Shown here piece by piece: positions 15,301 to 21,601 of a stretch of DNA of 31,137 bases (positions are counted from its first letter, which is position 1; each line of letters starts with the position of its first letter). Position numbers and translations under genes: made by a program. The DNA is from JAYEID01 sp964581885 (GTDB lineage Bacteria > Patescibacteriota > WWE3 > JAUXAW01 > JAYEID01). Under the pieces are notes generated by a model. It ran no database searches. It worked only from the letters and a program-made list of their open reading frames with translations, and was not told the origin of the DNA. Location of the stretch: positions 1 to 31,137 of the forward strand of contig CAZOPS010000004.1 in NCBI GenBank assembly GCA_964581885.1, read 5' to 3'.

Positions 15301-15464
15301 CTGTTGCCAAGGATGGGGTTTCCAAGGCGTTGGATAAGAAGCATGTTGCTGTACTTTCCAAGAAGAGTACATATCGGCAAGTTTTGGAGGATGTTAGGGA
15401 GAGCGGCCGGCCATTACCTTTAGTTTTTAAGGAAACGGAGGATTATATACTTTATGGCTATTAA
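12321..15464 (+). CDS. Fusion of an O-antigen ligase/polymerase (Wzy/WaaL-like) and a PMT/ArnT-like glycosyltransferase
   Basis: The protein has 1047 residues. The N-terminal half (about 1-465) has some ten membrane segments and a large outer loop with GCGYGSFNECFRN (near 330) and IPPHSIWFGALAETGALGF (near 360), the pattern of O-antigen ligase/polymerase (Wzy_C) domains. The C-terminal half starts near residue 470. WDEAIYAGVSRELVEGGDIW with D493/E494 is the catalytic loop of PMT/ArnT enzymes, and NREPFFEKPPLFFWLQ and SRTAMLDVPAA are further family marks. Both halves act on polyprenyl-linked sugars outside the membrane. Repeat-derived peptides lie at residues about 617-639 (nested palindrome), 684-717, 810-832 and 892-920, all in loops between helices of the second half. 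The last 11 bases overlap the next gene. The frame is open through the whole junction, with no internal start clearly favoured, but a sequencing join cannot be excluded. Confidence 0.8.
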   Translation: MDLYLLFGIFIFLLALFLGFRDPKKGFLFLIFLLPFNHKKTLGLVSWNLTPPRVFLVGFVLGFFIYVLRNEKNWKQWFRRFWKDKFFVFLVFLWVVRGFSLFRSANIEMGLGMWGFSTAVLFFYIIFRYLVIRYGGKFLKQASDLYLKLGLVIGAFGVVQLILYVTQEVVFLGLWPIEDGLARVGATFWDINHYAAFSASVALLFFGRFILSSNREATLNFLAFLFMVLMVGLTSSQSGMVFLLVGFVVVSSILLFRNYRKKYSFIFALVLFLVLASGIYFFRLGLTTDSNLRQVLKINFTLRDDSVASHYHLAQGALEIFKEKLLLGCGYGSFNECFRNTPIIDTYLERDPVGEARIPPHSIWFGALAETGALGFFALLGLFAVLFQRCFKNIFKSQNNSQFVQNSIYLGILLGVSSAGLVYSYNLLFFWFLLFLVQEESLGDALSLAKVDFWPRFKNWLVYNKEILILTFLVLFSGTFMFWFLWRNALIPWDEAIYAGVSRELVEGGDIWTLYWNREPFFEKPPLFFWLQAISFVYFDFKPFAARLPVALFGILGVVMTYIFGKKLFSKRVGLFGSLFLATTIHWVAWSRTAMLDVPAAVLILCSLYFFWESYVRAADSPKPGFGTGLKAGLLSSAALFGVFLGLTFMMKGPVAVVPAAVAVIFLAVNGLFRLVLERLRQPQISNDEFLISNWGIGNWFLIRIIRSIRLIRSIFIPFLLTTVSFLLVTVPWHWLMIARHGESFVEEYFGYHILKRASESIEMHGRPFWWFNIVIRHWARHWYVVGLVALAALVSSLVFYFLKRWGEREISPSQKSGLKLRNLVASLLEIEDENYEAELFLLLWLLLTFFIFSASESKIQWYIIPIYPPLALLCGWFVDRLCYLLEISFRNFKFRVLNFKLKDSFIGNLSAGWRIVISGARVRYTVLATVGILVVGVSGLLYWHRMWFPENLNRQVAELSDHVWRIPGEEKKFYVADAPPPLPIFYSGLKVTTVAKDGVSKALDKKHVAVLSKKSTYRQVLEDVRESGRPLPLVFKETEDYILYGY
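14171..14237 (+). repeat. Nested palindromic element, copy C, in frame in the fusion gene
   Basis: The outer repeat is GGCGGCCGA (14171-14179) with TCGGCCGCC (14229-14237). The inner repeat is AAAGCCCGGCTTT (14186-14198) with AAAGCCGGGCTTT (14211-14223), both perfect. The loop GGGACCGGTCTT is identical to copy A. The peptide is DSPKPGFGTGLKAGLLS. Confidence 0.85.
14371..14470. repeat. AT-rich inverted repeat inside the fusion gene, same family as the upstream spacer
   Basis: Left modules AAATTTCTAATGACG and AATTTCTAATTTCTAATT are followed on the right by ATTAGAATAATTAGG (14427-14441) and CAATTAGATTAATTAGG. The right arm matches 12286-12300 exactly over 15 bases. It is translated as a loop rich in I, R, S and N between two helices. 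Confidence 0.65.
14750..15080. repeat. Two further repeat-like stretches in the fusion gene
   Basis: AGTCCC and GGGACT (14754-14776 region) flank a short loop, followed by GTCGCTTCGCTCCTTGAAAT (about 14794-14813). Further on, TTTTAAATTTAGAGTTTTAA (14997-15016) is followed by the palindrome TCCGCCGGTTGGCGGA (15050-15065). Both stretches encode low-complexity loop peptides. The sequence between them (about 14816-14990) is ordinary PMT-like membrane sequence. Confidence 0.45.
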
Positions 15465-16635
15465 AGTTGGAATTGATGCCCGTTTTTGGGGTCATGCTGG
15501 CCCTGGGCGTTATGTGAAAAATTTAGTACAAGCTCTGGAGCAGGAGGATCAAGAAAATAAGTATGTGGTTTTTTTAAATTCAGCAGAAGCGGAAAAGTAT
15601 GTGCCCTCTAATAGCAATTTTTGTAAGGTTGTAGTTAACGCACCATGGTATTCTTTTTGGGAACAAATCAAGCTCCCGTTTTTATTTGCAAGGGAAAATT
15701 TAGATCTTCTTCACATACCCCATTTCAATATCCCTATTTTCTATCCCGGCAAGATAGCAGTTACTATTCACGATTTAACTATTCATCGCTTTTCTACAGC
15801 GCGGGCAACAACTCGTTGGCGTCCTTTTAATCTTGTGAAGAGAGTTGTTTATAAGTTTGTTTTTATGATTGCGCTTAAGCGGGCTAACATTATTTTTGTG
15901 CCTACTAACTTTGTTAAAGATGACCTGCTTTCCGAATATTCTTGGCTGAAAGAAGAAAAAATTATTGTTACTTATGAGGGTGTTGGAGATGCTTTTAGAT
16001 TAGTTAGCAGTAGTGCTAAGAATGTTCAAAACTCAAATAGAGTGTTATCAAAGTATGGTGTAGATAAGCCTTATTTACTTTATGTTGGGTCTATGTATCC
16101 ACATAAGAATTTAGAGCGTCTAGTGCGTGCATTTTCTTTGGTTGCAGAAGAGTACAATGACCTAAGCTTGGTTCTGGTAGGTAAAAAAGATTATTTTCAA
16201 GAAAGAATAAAAGAGGAAATAGAAGATAATAAATATGGAATAGTGGATAAGGATAGGATTGTCTTTCCAGCGTTTGAGGTTGAAAGCGGTTATGTTCCGG
16301 ATGAAGACTTGGCAGCTTTTTATAAAAATGCCCTAGCCTTTGTGTTTCCCTCTCTTTCCGAGGGGTTTGGCTTACCCCCTTTGGAAGCAATGCAGTTTGG
16401 AGTTCCAGTGGTGGCATCTAATGCAACTTGTATTCCTGAAGTGTGTGGTGATGCAGCACTTTATTTTGATCCTCGTGATAGAGATGATGTTGTATCGAAG
16501 TTAAGAGCGGTAGTAAAGAATAGTGGATTGAGAAAGAATTTAGTTCAGAAAGGCAGTGAAAACTTGGAAAAATTCTCCTGGCGGAAAACGGCCAAGAAAA
16601 CTCTGGCTGGTTATAGGGATGCGATATGCCTGTGA
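15454..16635 (+). CDS. Glycosyltransferase family 4 (mannosyltransferase-like)
   Basis: The 393-residue enzyme begins MAIKVGIDARFWGHAGPGRY, the GIDAR...GIGRY-type start typical of WbdA/mannosyltransferase-like GT4 proteins. VTIHDLTIHRF is in the acceptor half, YLLYVGSMYPHKNLERLVRAF starts the donor half, broken here as in all relatives by a Gly-rich turn, and EGFGLPPLEAMQFGVPVVAS is the E-x7-E site followed by CIPEVCGDAALYFDPRD. It overlaps the previous gene by 11 bases, so translation is probably coupled. The intact motifs point to an active enzyme adding a hexose, perhaps mannose, to the glycan. The donor is inferred only from family resemblance. Confidence 0.9.
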   Translation: MAIKVGIDARFWGHAGPGRYVKNLVQALEQEDQENKYVVFLNSAEAEKYVPSNSNFCKVVVNAPWYSFWEQIKLPFLFARENLDLLHIPHFNIPIFYPGKIAVTIHDLTIHRFSTARATTRWRPFNLVKRVVYKFVFMIALKRANIIFVPTNFVKDDLLSEYSWLKEEKIIVTYEGVGDAFRLVSSSAKNVQNSNRVLSKYGVDKPYLLYVGSMYPHKNLERLVRAFSLVAEEYNDLSLVLVGKKDYFQERIKEEIEDNKYGIVDKDRIVFPAFEVESGYVPDEDLAAFYKNALAFVFPSLSEGFGLPPLEAMQFGVPVVASNATCIPEVCGDAALYFDPRDRDDVVSKLRAVVKNSGLRKNLVQKGSENLEKFSWRKTAKKTLAGYRDAICL

Positions 16636-16646
16636 TCTAGTTCTTT

Positions 16647-16655
16647 TGGTATACT
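16647..16655 (+). promoter_or_regulatory. Extended -10 promoter (TGG TATACT) upstream of the next GT4 gene
   Basis: TGG (16647-16649) directly precedes TATACT (16650-16655). The start codon at 16756 is about 95 bases from the expected transcription start, so this gene would have a leader, unlike others here. The leader ends in a T-rich run (16729-16736) after a weak GAAA/TTTC pairing. Confidence 0.5.
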
Positions 16656-16755
16656 AAACAAGAGTAGCAAATAATGCGGGTAGATGACTGAAGCAGATGT
16701 GAGAGAAATAGGAATTGCTAAAGTTTCTTTTTTGTAGTGGCCAGGAAAGATTCTT

Positions 16756-17898
16756 ATGAAAGTTGCTCTAGTTCACGATGACTTAATACAACACGGAGGT
16801 GCCGAACGCGTTTTTGAAGCTTTAATAAATATTTTTCCAAAGCCAGATATTTATACTAGTATGGCAACGCAGCACTATTTGGAAAAGTATAAGGAGTATG
16901 ACCTACGTACATCTTTTATGCAGCACCTTCCTTTTAAAAAGAGGTTGTTTCGGACTTATTTTCCTCTATATCCTCTTGCTTTTGAAACTTTTGACTTTTC
17001 TCAATATGATTTAGTTATATCGTCATCTTCCCGCTTTGCTCATTCCATAGTTACTCGCCCTGAGACAACTCATGTATGTTATATGCACAGCCCGGGCCGC
17101 CAGTTCTGGGAGCAAGATATTTATTTTCAAGAGTACCCGCGTTTGGGTAAGGTTTTGACACCGCTTTTGTCGTGGTTTAGATGTTGGGACTTTTCTGTTG
17201 CTCACAGAGTAGATTATTTCATTGCTAATTCCAAGAGTACACAAGACCGGATTGATAAATACTATAGTCGAAAATCAAAAATAATCCATCCTTTTGTGGA
17301 CTTGGATAGATTCAGTTTAGGATGGCATGGCAACAAGGAGATAAAGGAACAGTGGGCGCAGTTTTGTGCGGATAAGGGTATAGCGGATTGCCCGCCCGGC
17401 TTTTTCTTAATTGTTTCGCGTCTTGCTGCTTGGAAACGCATTGATATTGCAGTAAAAGCATGCAATAAGTTGAAGCAGCCGTTGGTTATTGTGGGAGAAG
17501 GCCCTGACCAAAAAAGGCTTAGGAAGATAGCGGGACCTACTGTGCGTGTGTTGGGTCGACTTTCAGATAAGGATGTGTTAAATTGTTTTCAAGCTTGCAA
17601 AGCTCTTATTTTTCCTCAACGCGAGGATTTTGGGATAACTCCGTTGGAGGCGATGGCTTGTGGGAAGCCTGTATTAGCGTATAAGACTGGTGGTGCTTTG
17701 GAAACTATTCTTCCGGGTGAAACGGGAGAATTTTTTTACCCCCAAACTGTGCGAGCCTTGGCTGACGCAATTTCACATTTTGATGCGCGAAGATTTAGAC
17801 CGCAAGTTTGCCGGGAACAGGCAGCTAAGTTTGGCCGGGAAAGCTTTGAGGATAAATTTAAGGATTTTATTGCGCGAATAATGAGCTCCGGCAATTAG
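16756..17898 (+). CDS. Glycosyltransferase family 4 (WbaZ-like mannosyltransferase)
   Basis: The 380-residue protein starts MKVALVHDDLIQHGGAERVF, with the GGAERV loop of WbaZ-like GT4 enzymes. THVCYMHSPGRQFWEQ and VDYFIANSKSTQDRI are typical of this subgroup, and FFLIVSRLAAWKRIDIAVKA opens the donor half. EDFGITPLEAMACGKPVLAY is the E-x7-E site, where relatives usually have E-D-F-G as well. No insert is seen in this gene. It is followed 15 bases later by the phosphoglycosyl transferase gene, which would make the lipid-linked acceptor. The family assignment is strong, the sugar only suggested. Confidence 0.9.
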   Translation: MKVALVHDDLIQHGGAERVFEALINIFPKPDIYTSMATQHYLEKYKEYDLRTSFMQHLPFKKRLFRTYFPLYPLAFETFDFSQYDLVISSSSRFAHSIVTRPETTHVCYMHSPGRQFWEQDIYFQEYPRLGKVLTPLLSWFRCWDFSVAHRVDYFIANSKSTQDRIDKYYSRKSKIIHPFVDLDRFSLGWHGNKEIKEQWAQFCADKGIADCPPGFFLIVSRLAAWKRIDIAVKACNKLKQPLVIVGEGPDQKRLRKIAGPTVRVLGRLSDKDVLNCFQACKALIFPQREDFGITPLEAMACGKPVLAYKTGGALETILPGETGEFFYPQTVRALADAISHFDARRFRPQVCREQAAKFGRESFEDKFKDFIARIMSSGN

Positions 17899-17901
17899 TT
17901 G

Positions 17902-17907
17902 TAGACT
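17902..17907 (+). promoter_or_regulatory. Possible -10 (TAGACT) for a leaderless start
   Basis: TAGACT lies six bases before the ATG at 17914 and no Shine-Dalgarno site is present. It has TG directly in front of the hexamer, as also at 4564 and 28198, instead of the TGn form. The preceding gene ends at 17898, so read-through is equally possible. Confidence 0.3.
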
Positions 17908-17913
17908 TTTAAG

Positions 17914-18540
17914 ATGTTTTATACAGTTGCAAAAAGAATTTTGGATATAATTATTGCTACTTTGGCACTTATTGTTGGCTTTCCACTTTTTCTTTTAGTT
18001 TCTTTAGCTATTTGGTTAGAAGATCACGGGTCTATTATTTATTCGCAAGTGCGGGTTGGAAAAGATAGAGCCCCCTTCCGTATTTATAAGTTTCGCTCAA
18101 TGGTCGAAGATGCAGATGAAATTCTCTTTTCTAATCCTAAGTTATATGAGAAAATGCGGAGTGGCTCACATAAGGTGGAGAACGACCCCCGAGTTACTAG
18201 GGTGGGGAGGTTTATTAGAAAATATAGTATTGATGAGTTTCCGCAATTTTTAAATGTTTTAAAAGGGGAGATGGGTTTTGTTGGTCCCCGCGCTTACCGG
18301 CCTGATGAGCTAAAAAAGTGTGAAAGTGAGTGGCCTGAGCGTAAGAAACAATTAGAGCATATTCTTAGAGTTAAACCGGGTATAACTGGGTTGTGGCAAG
18401 TGAGCGGTCGTTCAAATTTAAGTTTTGAGGAGCGGCTAGATTTAGAAGAACGTTATGCGTTGAGTCATTCACTGCTTTTGGATCTTTTTATTATACTTAA
18501 AACACCTATTGCTGTTATTAAAGCTGAAGGTGCTGTTTAA
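17914..18540 (+). CDS. Minimal phosphoglycosyl transferase (bacterial sugar transferase)
   Basis: The 208-residue protein is the catalytic core alone, like PglC. It has one membrane segment (about residues 10-35, DIIIATLALIVGFPLFLLV), the QVRVGKDRAPFRIYKFRSM stretch, DPRVTRVGRFIRKYSIDEFPQ with the catalytic D-E pair, and MGFVGPRAY followed by KPGITGLWQVSGRS. It moves a phospho-sugar from a nucleotide donor to undecaprenyl phosphate, the first committed step of glycan assembly. The larger WbaP/WcaJ relatives have extra N-terminal helices that are absent here. Its place after four GT4 genes supports one lipid-linked pathway. The next gene starts six bases after its stop codon. Confidence 0.92.
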   Translation: MFYTVAKRILDIIIATLALIVGFPLFLLVSLAIWLEDHGSIIYSQVRVGKDRAPFRIYKFRSMVEDADEILFSNPKLYEKMRSGSHKVENDPRVTRVGRFIRKYSIDEFPQFLNVLKGEMGFVGPRAYRPDELKKCESEWPERKKQLEHILRVKPGITGLWQVSGRSNLSFEERLDLEERYALSHSLLLDLFIILKTPIAVIKAEGAV

Positions 18541-18545
18541 TTTAG

Positions 18546-20459
18546 ATGATTAAAGATTTATCGCAAGTTAGAAAACGGAAAGTAAGAAGACGGGAGCAGG
18601 GCAGACTTGTTCTTAAAAAGTCTCTCCTTGGTTTGTTTGGGGTACTTCTTGTGCTTGGTTTGATATTTTTCCAGTTTGTATTCGTTCCGGCTAAAGAGGT
18701 TCTTTCTTCAGTTAGAAAGGTTCAGGCACACCAAAAGCCTCTTAAAGATGCTTTTCTTTTGCAAGATCTTGTTAGGGCCAGGGAAGAATTAGATTCAGTG
18801 GAGCAAGATTTGGTCGAGGTTGACGAAAAGGCGCGTCGGTTATCCTGGCTTCGGTTTGTGCCTATTGCTCGCGGGTACTACCTAGACGGGCAGCGGGTAA
18901 TTAAGTCTTCCTACCATGCTTTATCGGCGGGAAGGGAGCTCATGGATGCAATTGAACCTGTGGCTGGAAGTTTGGGGTTAAAGACTGCAAGGGATCAGGA
19001 AGTAGTAGAGATGAGCATGGAAGACCGGATGTCTAGTACTATCAGAGTATTGCCAACCTTGGCAGATAATTTGGAGGAGTTGAGGCCAGAGTTAGTGGCT
19101 ATTCAGGAAGAAATGTCTGGAATAAGCGTTTCTCGCTATCCTAGATTTTTACATATTGAGGGTCAAAGCGTTCGAGAGTTAGTTGAATCTGCGAAATTGT
19201 ATTCTGAGGAATTTGATTCTACACTTCCTAGAGTCCAGAAAACAATGAGAATACTTCCTGCTGTTTTCGGATTTCATACTCCTAAAAGGTACGCTGTTCT
19301 TTTCCAAAATGATAAAGAATTAAGGCCAACGGGAGGTTTTTGGACCGCCTATGCCTTAGTTAGTATGAATGAGGGTAAGATGACAAATCTTCGTTCTGGT
19401 GACATGTATTTTGTTGATTACCGGATTGATAATAAAGAGCCTGCTCCGGCTGTCTACCAGCGTTTTTTAAAGGTGGATCATTGGTTTATTCGGGATTCAA
19501 ATCTTTCTCCAGATTTTAAAGTTGCGTCGCAGAAGTTTCTTAATTTATGGTCTCAAGCTCAAGCGGGTGTTTCAGAGCAGGCTCGGAATATAAACCAAAT
19601 AGAAGGACCCTTGCCAAATGTAGATGGTGTAATTGCATTAGACACAGAACTGGTAGCAGGTCTTCTTGGTGTTTTGGGAGACGTAACGGTAGATGGGGAA
19701 ACCTACACCAGTGATAATGTGGTTTTGGAGCTAGAAAAGGAGGCAAATATTGAAAAAAAGGAGCGAGAAGGTAGAAAAGCTTTAATTGGGCAACTAATGG
19801 ATGCTATGTTTGACAAAGCATTCAATGCGCCCAAAAACGCGTGGGATGATGTGGTGGTTTCTATTATTAAGCAAGCTAACCAGAAGCATTTGTTGATGTA
19901 CTTTAAAGACTCAGAATCACAGGAATGGGTAGAGACTATGAACTGGGCGGGTCGGATTAGAGATTATGACGGAGACTATCTTCAAGTTAACGAGGCTAAC
20001 CTTGGCGGTGCAAAGGCTAATCTTTATGTAACGCGTGAAGTAACCCAAAAAGTGGAGAAAAAGGATGGGAGATGGTATAAAACCGTGACAATTGATTTTG
20101 AAAATCCCGAGCCTGCTGATGGCTGGTTAAACGCCCCCTACCAGTCGTATATCCGGTTGTTGGTTCCGGAAGGTTCTGAACTAGTTTCTATTGAGGGAGG
20201 AAAAGAAGCTGTACCGCAAGAATCCTTTTTTGATGAGGAGACTGGAAAACAAGTTTTAGCTGCTTTTAATGTGACTGACCCTTTGGGCTCCTCACAGCTA
20301 ATTTTTAAGTACTATTTGCCAGGGGGCTTCTTGGAAAAAGAAAACTATCGAATACTTATTCAGAAGCAGCCAGGGAAAGATTCCCCGGATTATAAAATAA
20401 CTGTTGGTGGGAAAACAGAGAAATTTTCCTTGGTTGAGGATAAAGAATTGGAATTTTGA
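18546..20459 (+). CDS. DUF4012 membrane-anchored protein
   Basis: The 637-residue protein has a basic N-terminus (RKRKVRRREQGR) and one membrane helix (about residues 26-48), then a long outside region. Residues about 60-220 are helical, with coiled-coil character (LVRAREELDSVEQDLVEVDE). The DUF4012 core follows: KRYAVLFQNDKELRPTGGFW near residue 250, NLRSGDMYFVDYRIDN and DSNLSPDFKVASQKFLNLW. The last 130 residues look like beta-rich domain sequence. DUF4012 proteins are widespread in Patescibacteria and some Gram-positives, often beside glycan genes, and their role is unknown. The core resembles LytR-CpsA-Psr-type proteins in general layout, so attachment of glycan to the wall is a guess. 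It is tightly linked to the phosphoglycosyl transferase gene. Confidence 0.85.
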   Translation: MIKDLSQVRKRKVRRREQGRLVLKKSLLGLFGVLLVLGLIFFQFVFVPAKEVLSSVRKVQAHQKPLKDAFLLQDLVRAREELDSVEQDLVEVDEKARRLSWLRFVPIARGYYLDGQRVIKSSYHALSAGRELMDAIEPVAGSLGLKTARDQEVVEMSMEDRMSSTIRVLPTLADNLEELRPELVAIQEEMSGISVSRYPRFLHIEGQSVRELVESAKLYSEEFDSTLPRVQKTMRILPAVFGFHTPKRYAVLFQNDKELRPTGGFWTAYALVSMNEGKMTNLRSGDMYFVDYRIDNKEPAPAVYQRFLKVDHWFIRDSNLSPDFKVASQKFLNLWSQAQAGVSEQARNINQIEGPLPNVDGVIALDTELVAGLLGVLGDVTVDGETYTSDNVVLELEKEANIEKKEREGRKALIGQLMDAMFDKAFNAPKNAWDDVVVSIIKQANQKHLLMYFKDSESQEWVETMNWAGRIRDYDGDYLQVNEANLGGAKANLYVTREVTQKVEKKDGRWYKTVTIDFENPEPADGWLNAPYQSYIRLLVPEGSELVSIEGGKEAVPQESFFDEETGKQVLAAFNVTDPLGSSQLIFKYYLPGGFLEKENYRILIQKQPGKDSPDYKITVGGKTEKFSLVEDKELEF

Positions 20460-20510
20460 GCAGTTTTGGGGTTGGGTTGCTCCTGGCTGGAAATTTTTTC
20501 TTAAATACTG

Positions 20511-20516
20511 TATAAT
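20511..20516 (+). promoter_or_regulatory. -10 box (TATAAT) upstream of recO
   Basis: A perfect TATAAT preceded by TG, about 60 bases before the recO ATG. No strong -35 is visible. The following leader contains a perfect tandem repeat of the 12-mer ATTTACTGCCGT at 20544-20567. Confidence 0.5.
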
Positions 20517-20575
20517 ATTTTTGCTCCAGGCTGTTTATTCTACATTTACTGCCGTATTTACTGCCGTGCTAATTT

Positions 20576-21355
20576 ATGCCTACCTATCGTGCAGAAGGAC
20601 TAGTAATTAAGAGGACTAGTTACTCTGAGGCTGATCAAATTTTGACAGTTTTTACTAAAAATAGAGGGAAGGTGTCAGCTATTGCCAAAGGGTCTCGCAA
20701 GTTAACTTCAAGAAAAGGTGGTCATCTCGAACTTCTTAATCATTCAATTTTCTCAATTGCAGAAGGAAAAAGTTTAGATGTTATCGCTGAGGTTGAGACT
20801 GTCGAACCGTTTTCTAATATAAAATCAAATTTAGAAAAAGCTAGTTTTGGCCATTATTTGGCGGAGTTTATAAATGAGTTTCTGCCTGATGGATTGAAGA
20901 GTTATTCCTTTTTTCGGTTGTGTTTGATGGCTTTGGGTTTTTTAAATGATGCTGAGGAGAAAAGCTCGCAGGTGCTTGTTCATTCTTTCGAATTGAAGGC
21001 TTTGGCAGAGTTAGGATTTGCTCCTGAAATAAGGAAATGTGTTCTTTGCCAGCACCCGCTGACGTGGGGAGAAAAGAATTCTTTTTCTCCAAAGTATGGC
21101 GGCGTTGTTTGTTCTCGTTGTAGTAACGGCGAAGGTTTTTGCTTGGACGAAGACCTTGCCGAGTTGTTGCGTGAGGTTGCTTGTTTGCCTTGGAAAAAAG
21201 TGGATCGGATAAAAGTTCAGGAAAGACCCTTGGACCAGTTGGGGCTTATTACGCGTTCCTATATTGAGTATGTGCTGGAGAAGCGTTTAAAGTCTCCGAG
21301 CCTTCTGGAAAAAATTCGAAATGGACATTTTGATCCACATAAGGCCGAGGGTTGA
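20576..21355 (+). CDS. recO: DNA repair protein RecO
   Basis: This 259-residue protein helps RecR and RecF load RecA on gapped DNA and anneals single strands. The N-terminal OB fold starts MPTYRAEGLVIKRTSYSEAD and continues ILTVFTKNRGKVSAIAKGSR, the best conserved stretch of the family. A helical middle part (YLAEFINEFLPDG) follows. A zinc site is formed by C-VLC near residue 161 and C-SRC near residue 181. Length is normal. The stop codon overlaps the -35 box of the glyS leader promoter. No Shine-Dalgarno site is seen. Confidence 0.93.
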   Translation: MPTYRAEGLVIKRTSYSEADQILTVFTKNRGKVSAIAKGSRKLTSRKGGHLELLNHSIFSIAEGKSLDVIAEVETVEPFSNIKSNLEKASFGHYLAEFINEFLPDGLKSYSFFRLCLMALGFLNDAEEKSSQVLVHSFELKALAELGFAPEIRKCVLCQHPLTWGEKNSFSPKYGGVVCSRCSNGEGFCLDEDLAELLREVACLPWKKVDRIKVQERPLDQLGLITRSYIEYVLEKRLKSPSLLEKIRNGHFDPHKAEG

Positions 21356-21380
21356 CTTTCGCTGGAGCTCATGCTAGGTT
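21352..21380 (+). promoter_or_regulatory. Promoter of the glycyl-tRNA synthetase leader
   Basis: TTGACT (21352-21357) and TAGGTT (21375-21380) are separated by 17 bases, with TGC directly before the -10 (extended -10). Transcription would begin near 21387, just ahead of the T-box stem I. The -35 lies over the recO stop codon. Confidence 0.7.
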
Positions 21381-21386
21381 CGGTTT

Positions 21387-21593
21387 AGTTAAATAGTGGT
21401 AGTGAAAGGGAGTAGTAGGGAACAGTCTTTTTGAACAGAGATTTGTTAGATGCTGAAAATACAGACAAGTGAGAGTTCATGAAGGCGCTTCTGAACCACG
21501 ACCCAATGGTGATGTTCTGGGTTTGGACCGGGAAAATTGGGGGTGGAACCGTTCGATAGTTGTCCCCAAAGGCTGGGGACTTTATTATTTATT
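21387..21593 (+). promoter_or_regulatory. T-box riboswitch leader with glycine specifier (GGC)
   Basis: The leader between recO and glyS has the parts of a T-box that senses uncharged tRNA. GTGGT (21396-21400) pairs with ACCAC (21495-21499) as stem I base. GAAC (21420-21423) pairs with GTTC (21475-21478) above an internal loop with AGTAGTAG on one side and ATGAAGGC on the other. GGC (21484-21486), a glycine codon, is placed as specifier. The T-box sequence TGGAACC (21544-21550) sits in GGGGTGGAACCG. The GGGG before it can pair with the CCCC (21564-21567) that otherwise belongs to the terminator. The known consensus is close to AGGGTGGNACCGCG, so the match is partial downstream of ACCG. Regulation of glycyl-tRNA synthetase by tRNA-Gly charging follows. 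Covariance support was not available. Confidence 0.8.
21562..21593 (+). terminator. Intrinsic terminator of the T-box leader
   Basis: GTCCCC (21562-21567) pairs perfectly with GGGGAC (21575-21580) and TTTATTATTTATT follows. The left arm is shared with the proposed antiterminator, as expected for a transcriptional T-box. Confidence 0.7.
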
Positions 21594-21601
21594 AAGTACC
21601 A

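Noticed and set aside
15024..15380. 118-codon open frame on the minus strand
   Set aside because: It is antisense to the end of the fusion gene and rich in repeat-derived sequence.
16636..16755. Small RNA gene or riboswitch in the spacer before the WbaZ-like gene
   Set aside because: There is a promoter and a weak GAAA/TTTC pairing before a T run, but no structure resembling a known RNA class.
594..21355. Recoding of TGA as glycine (as in some Patescibacteria)
   Set aside because: TGA ends several genes at the expected family length, for example recO at 21353-21355, so standard bacterial coding fits.
21356..21601. Leader peptide attenuator before glyS
   Set aside because: No short frame rich in glycine codons is seen; the T-box parts explain the leader better.
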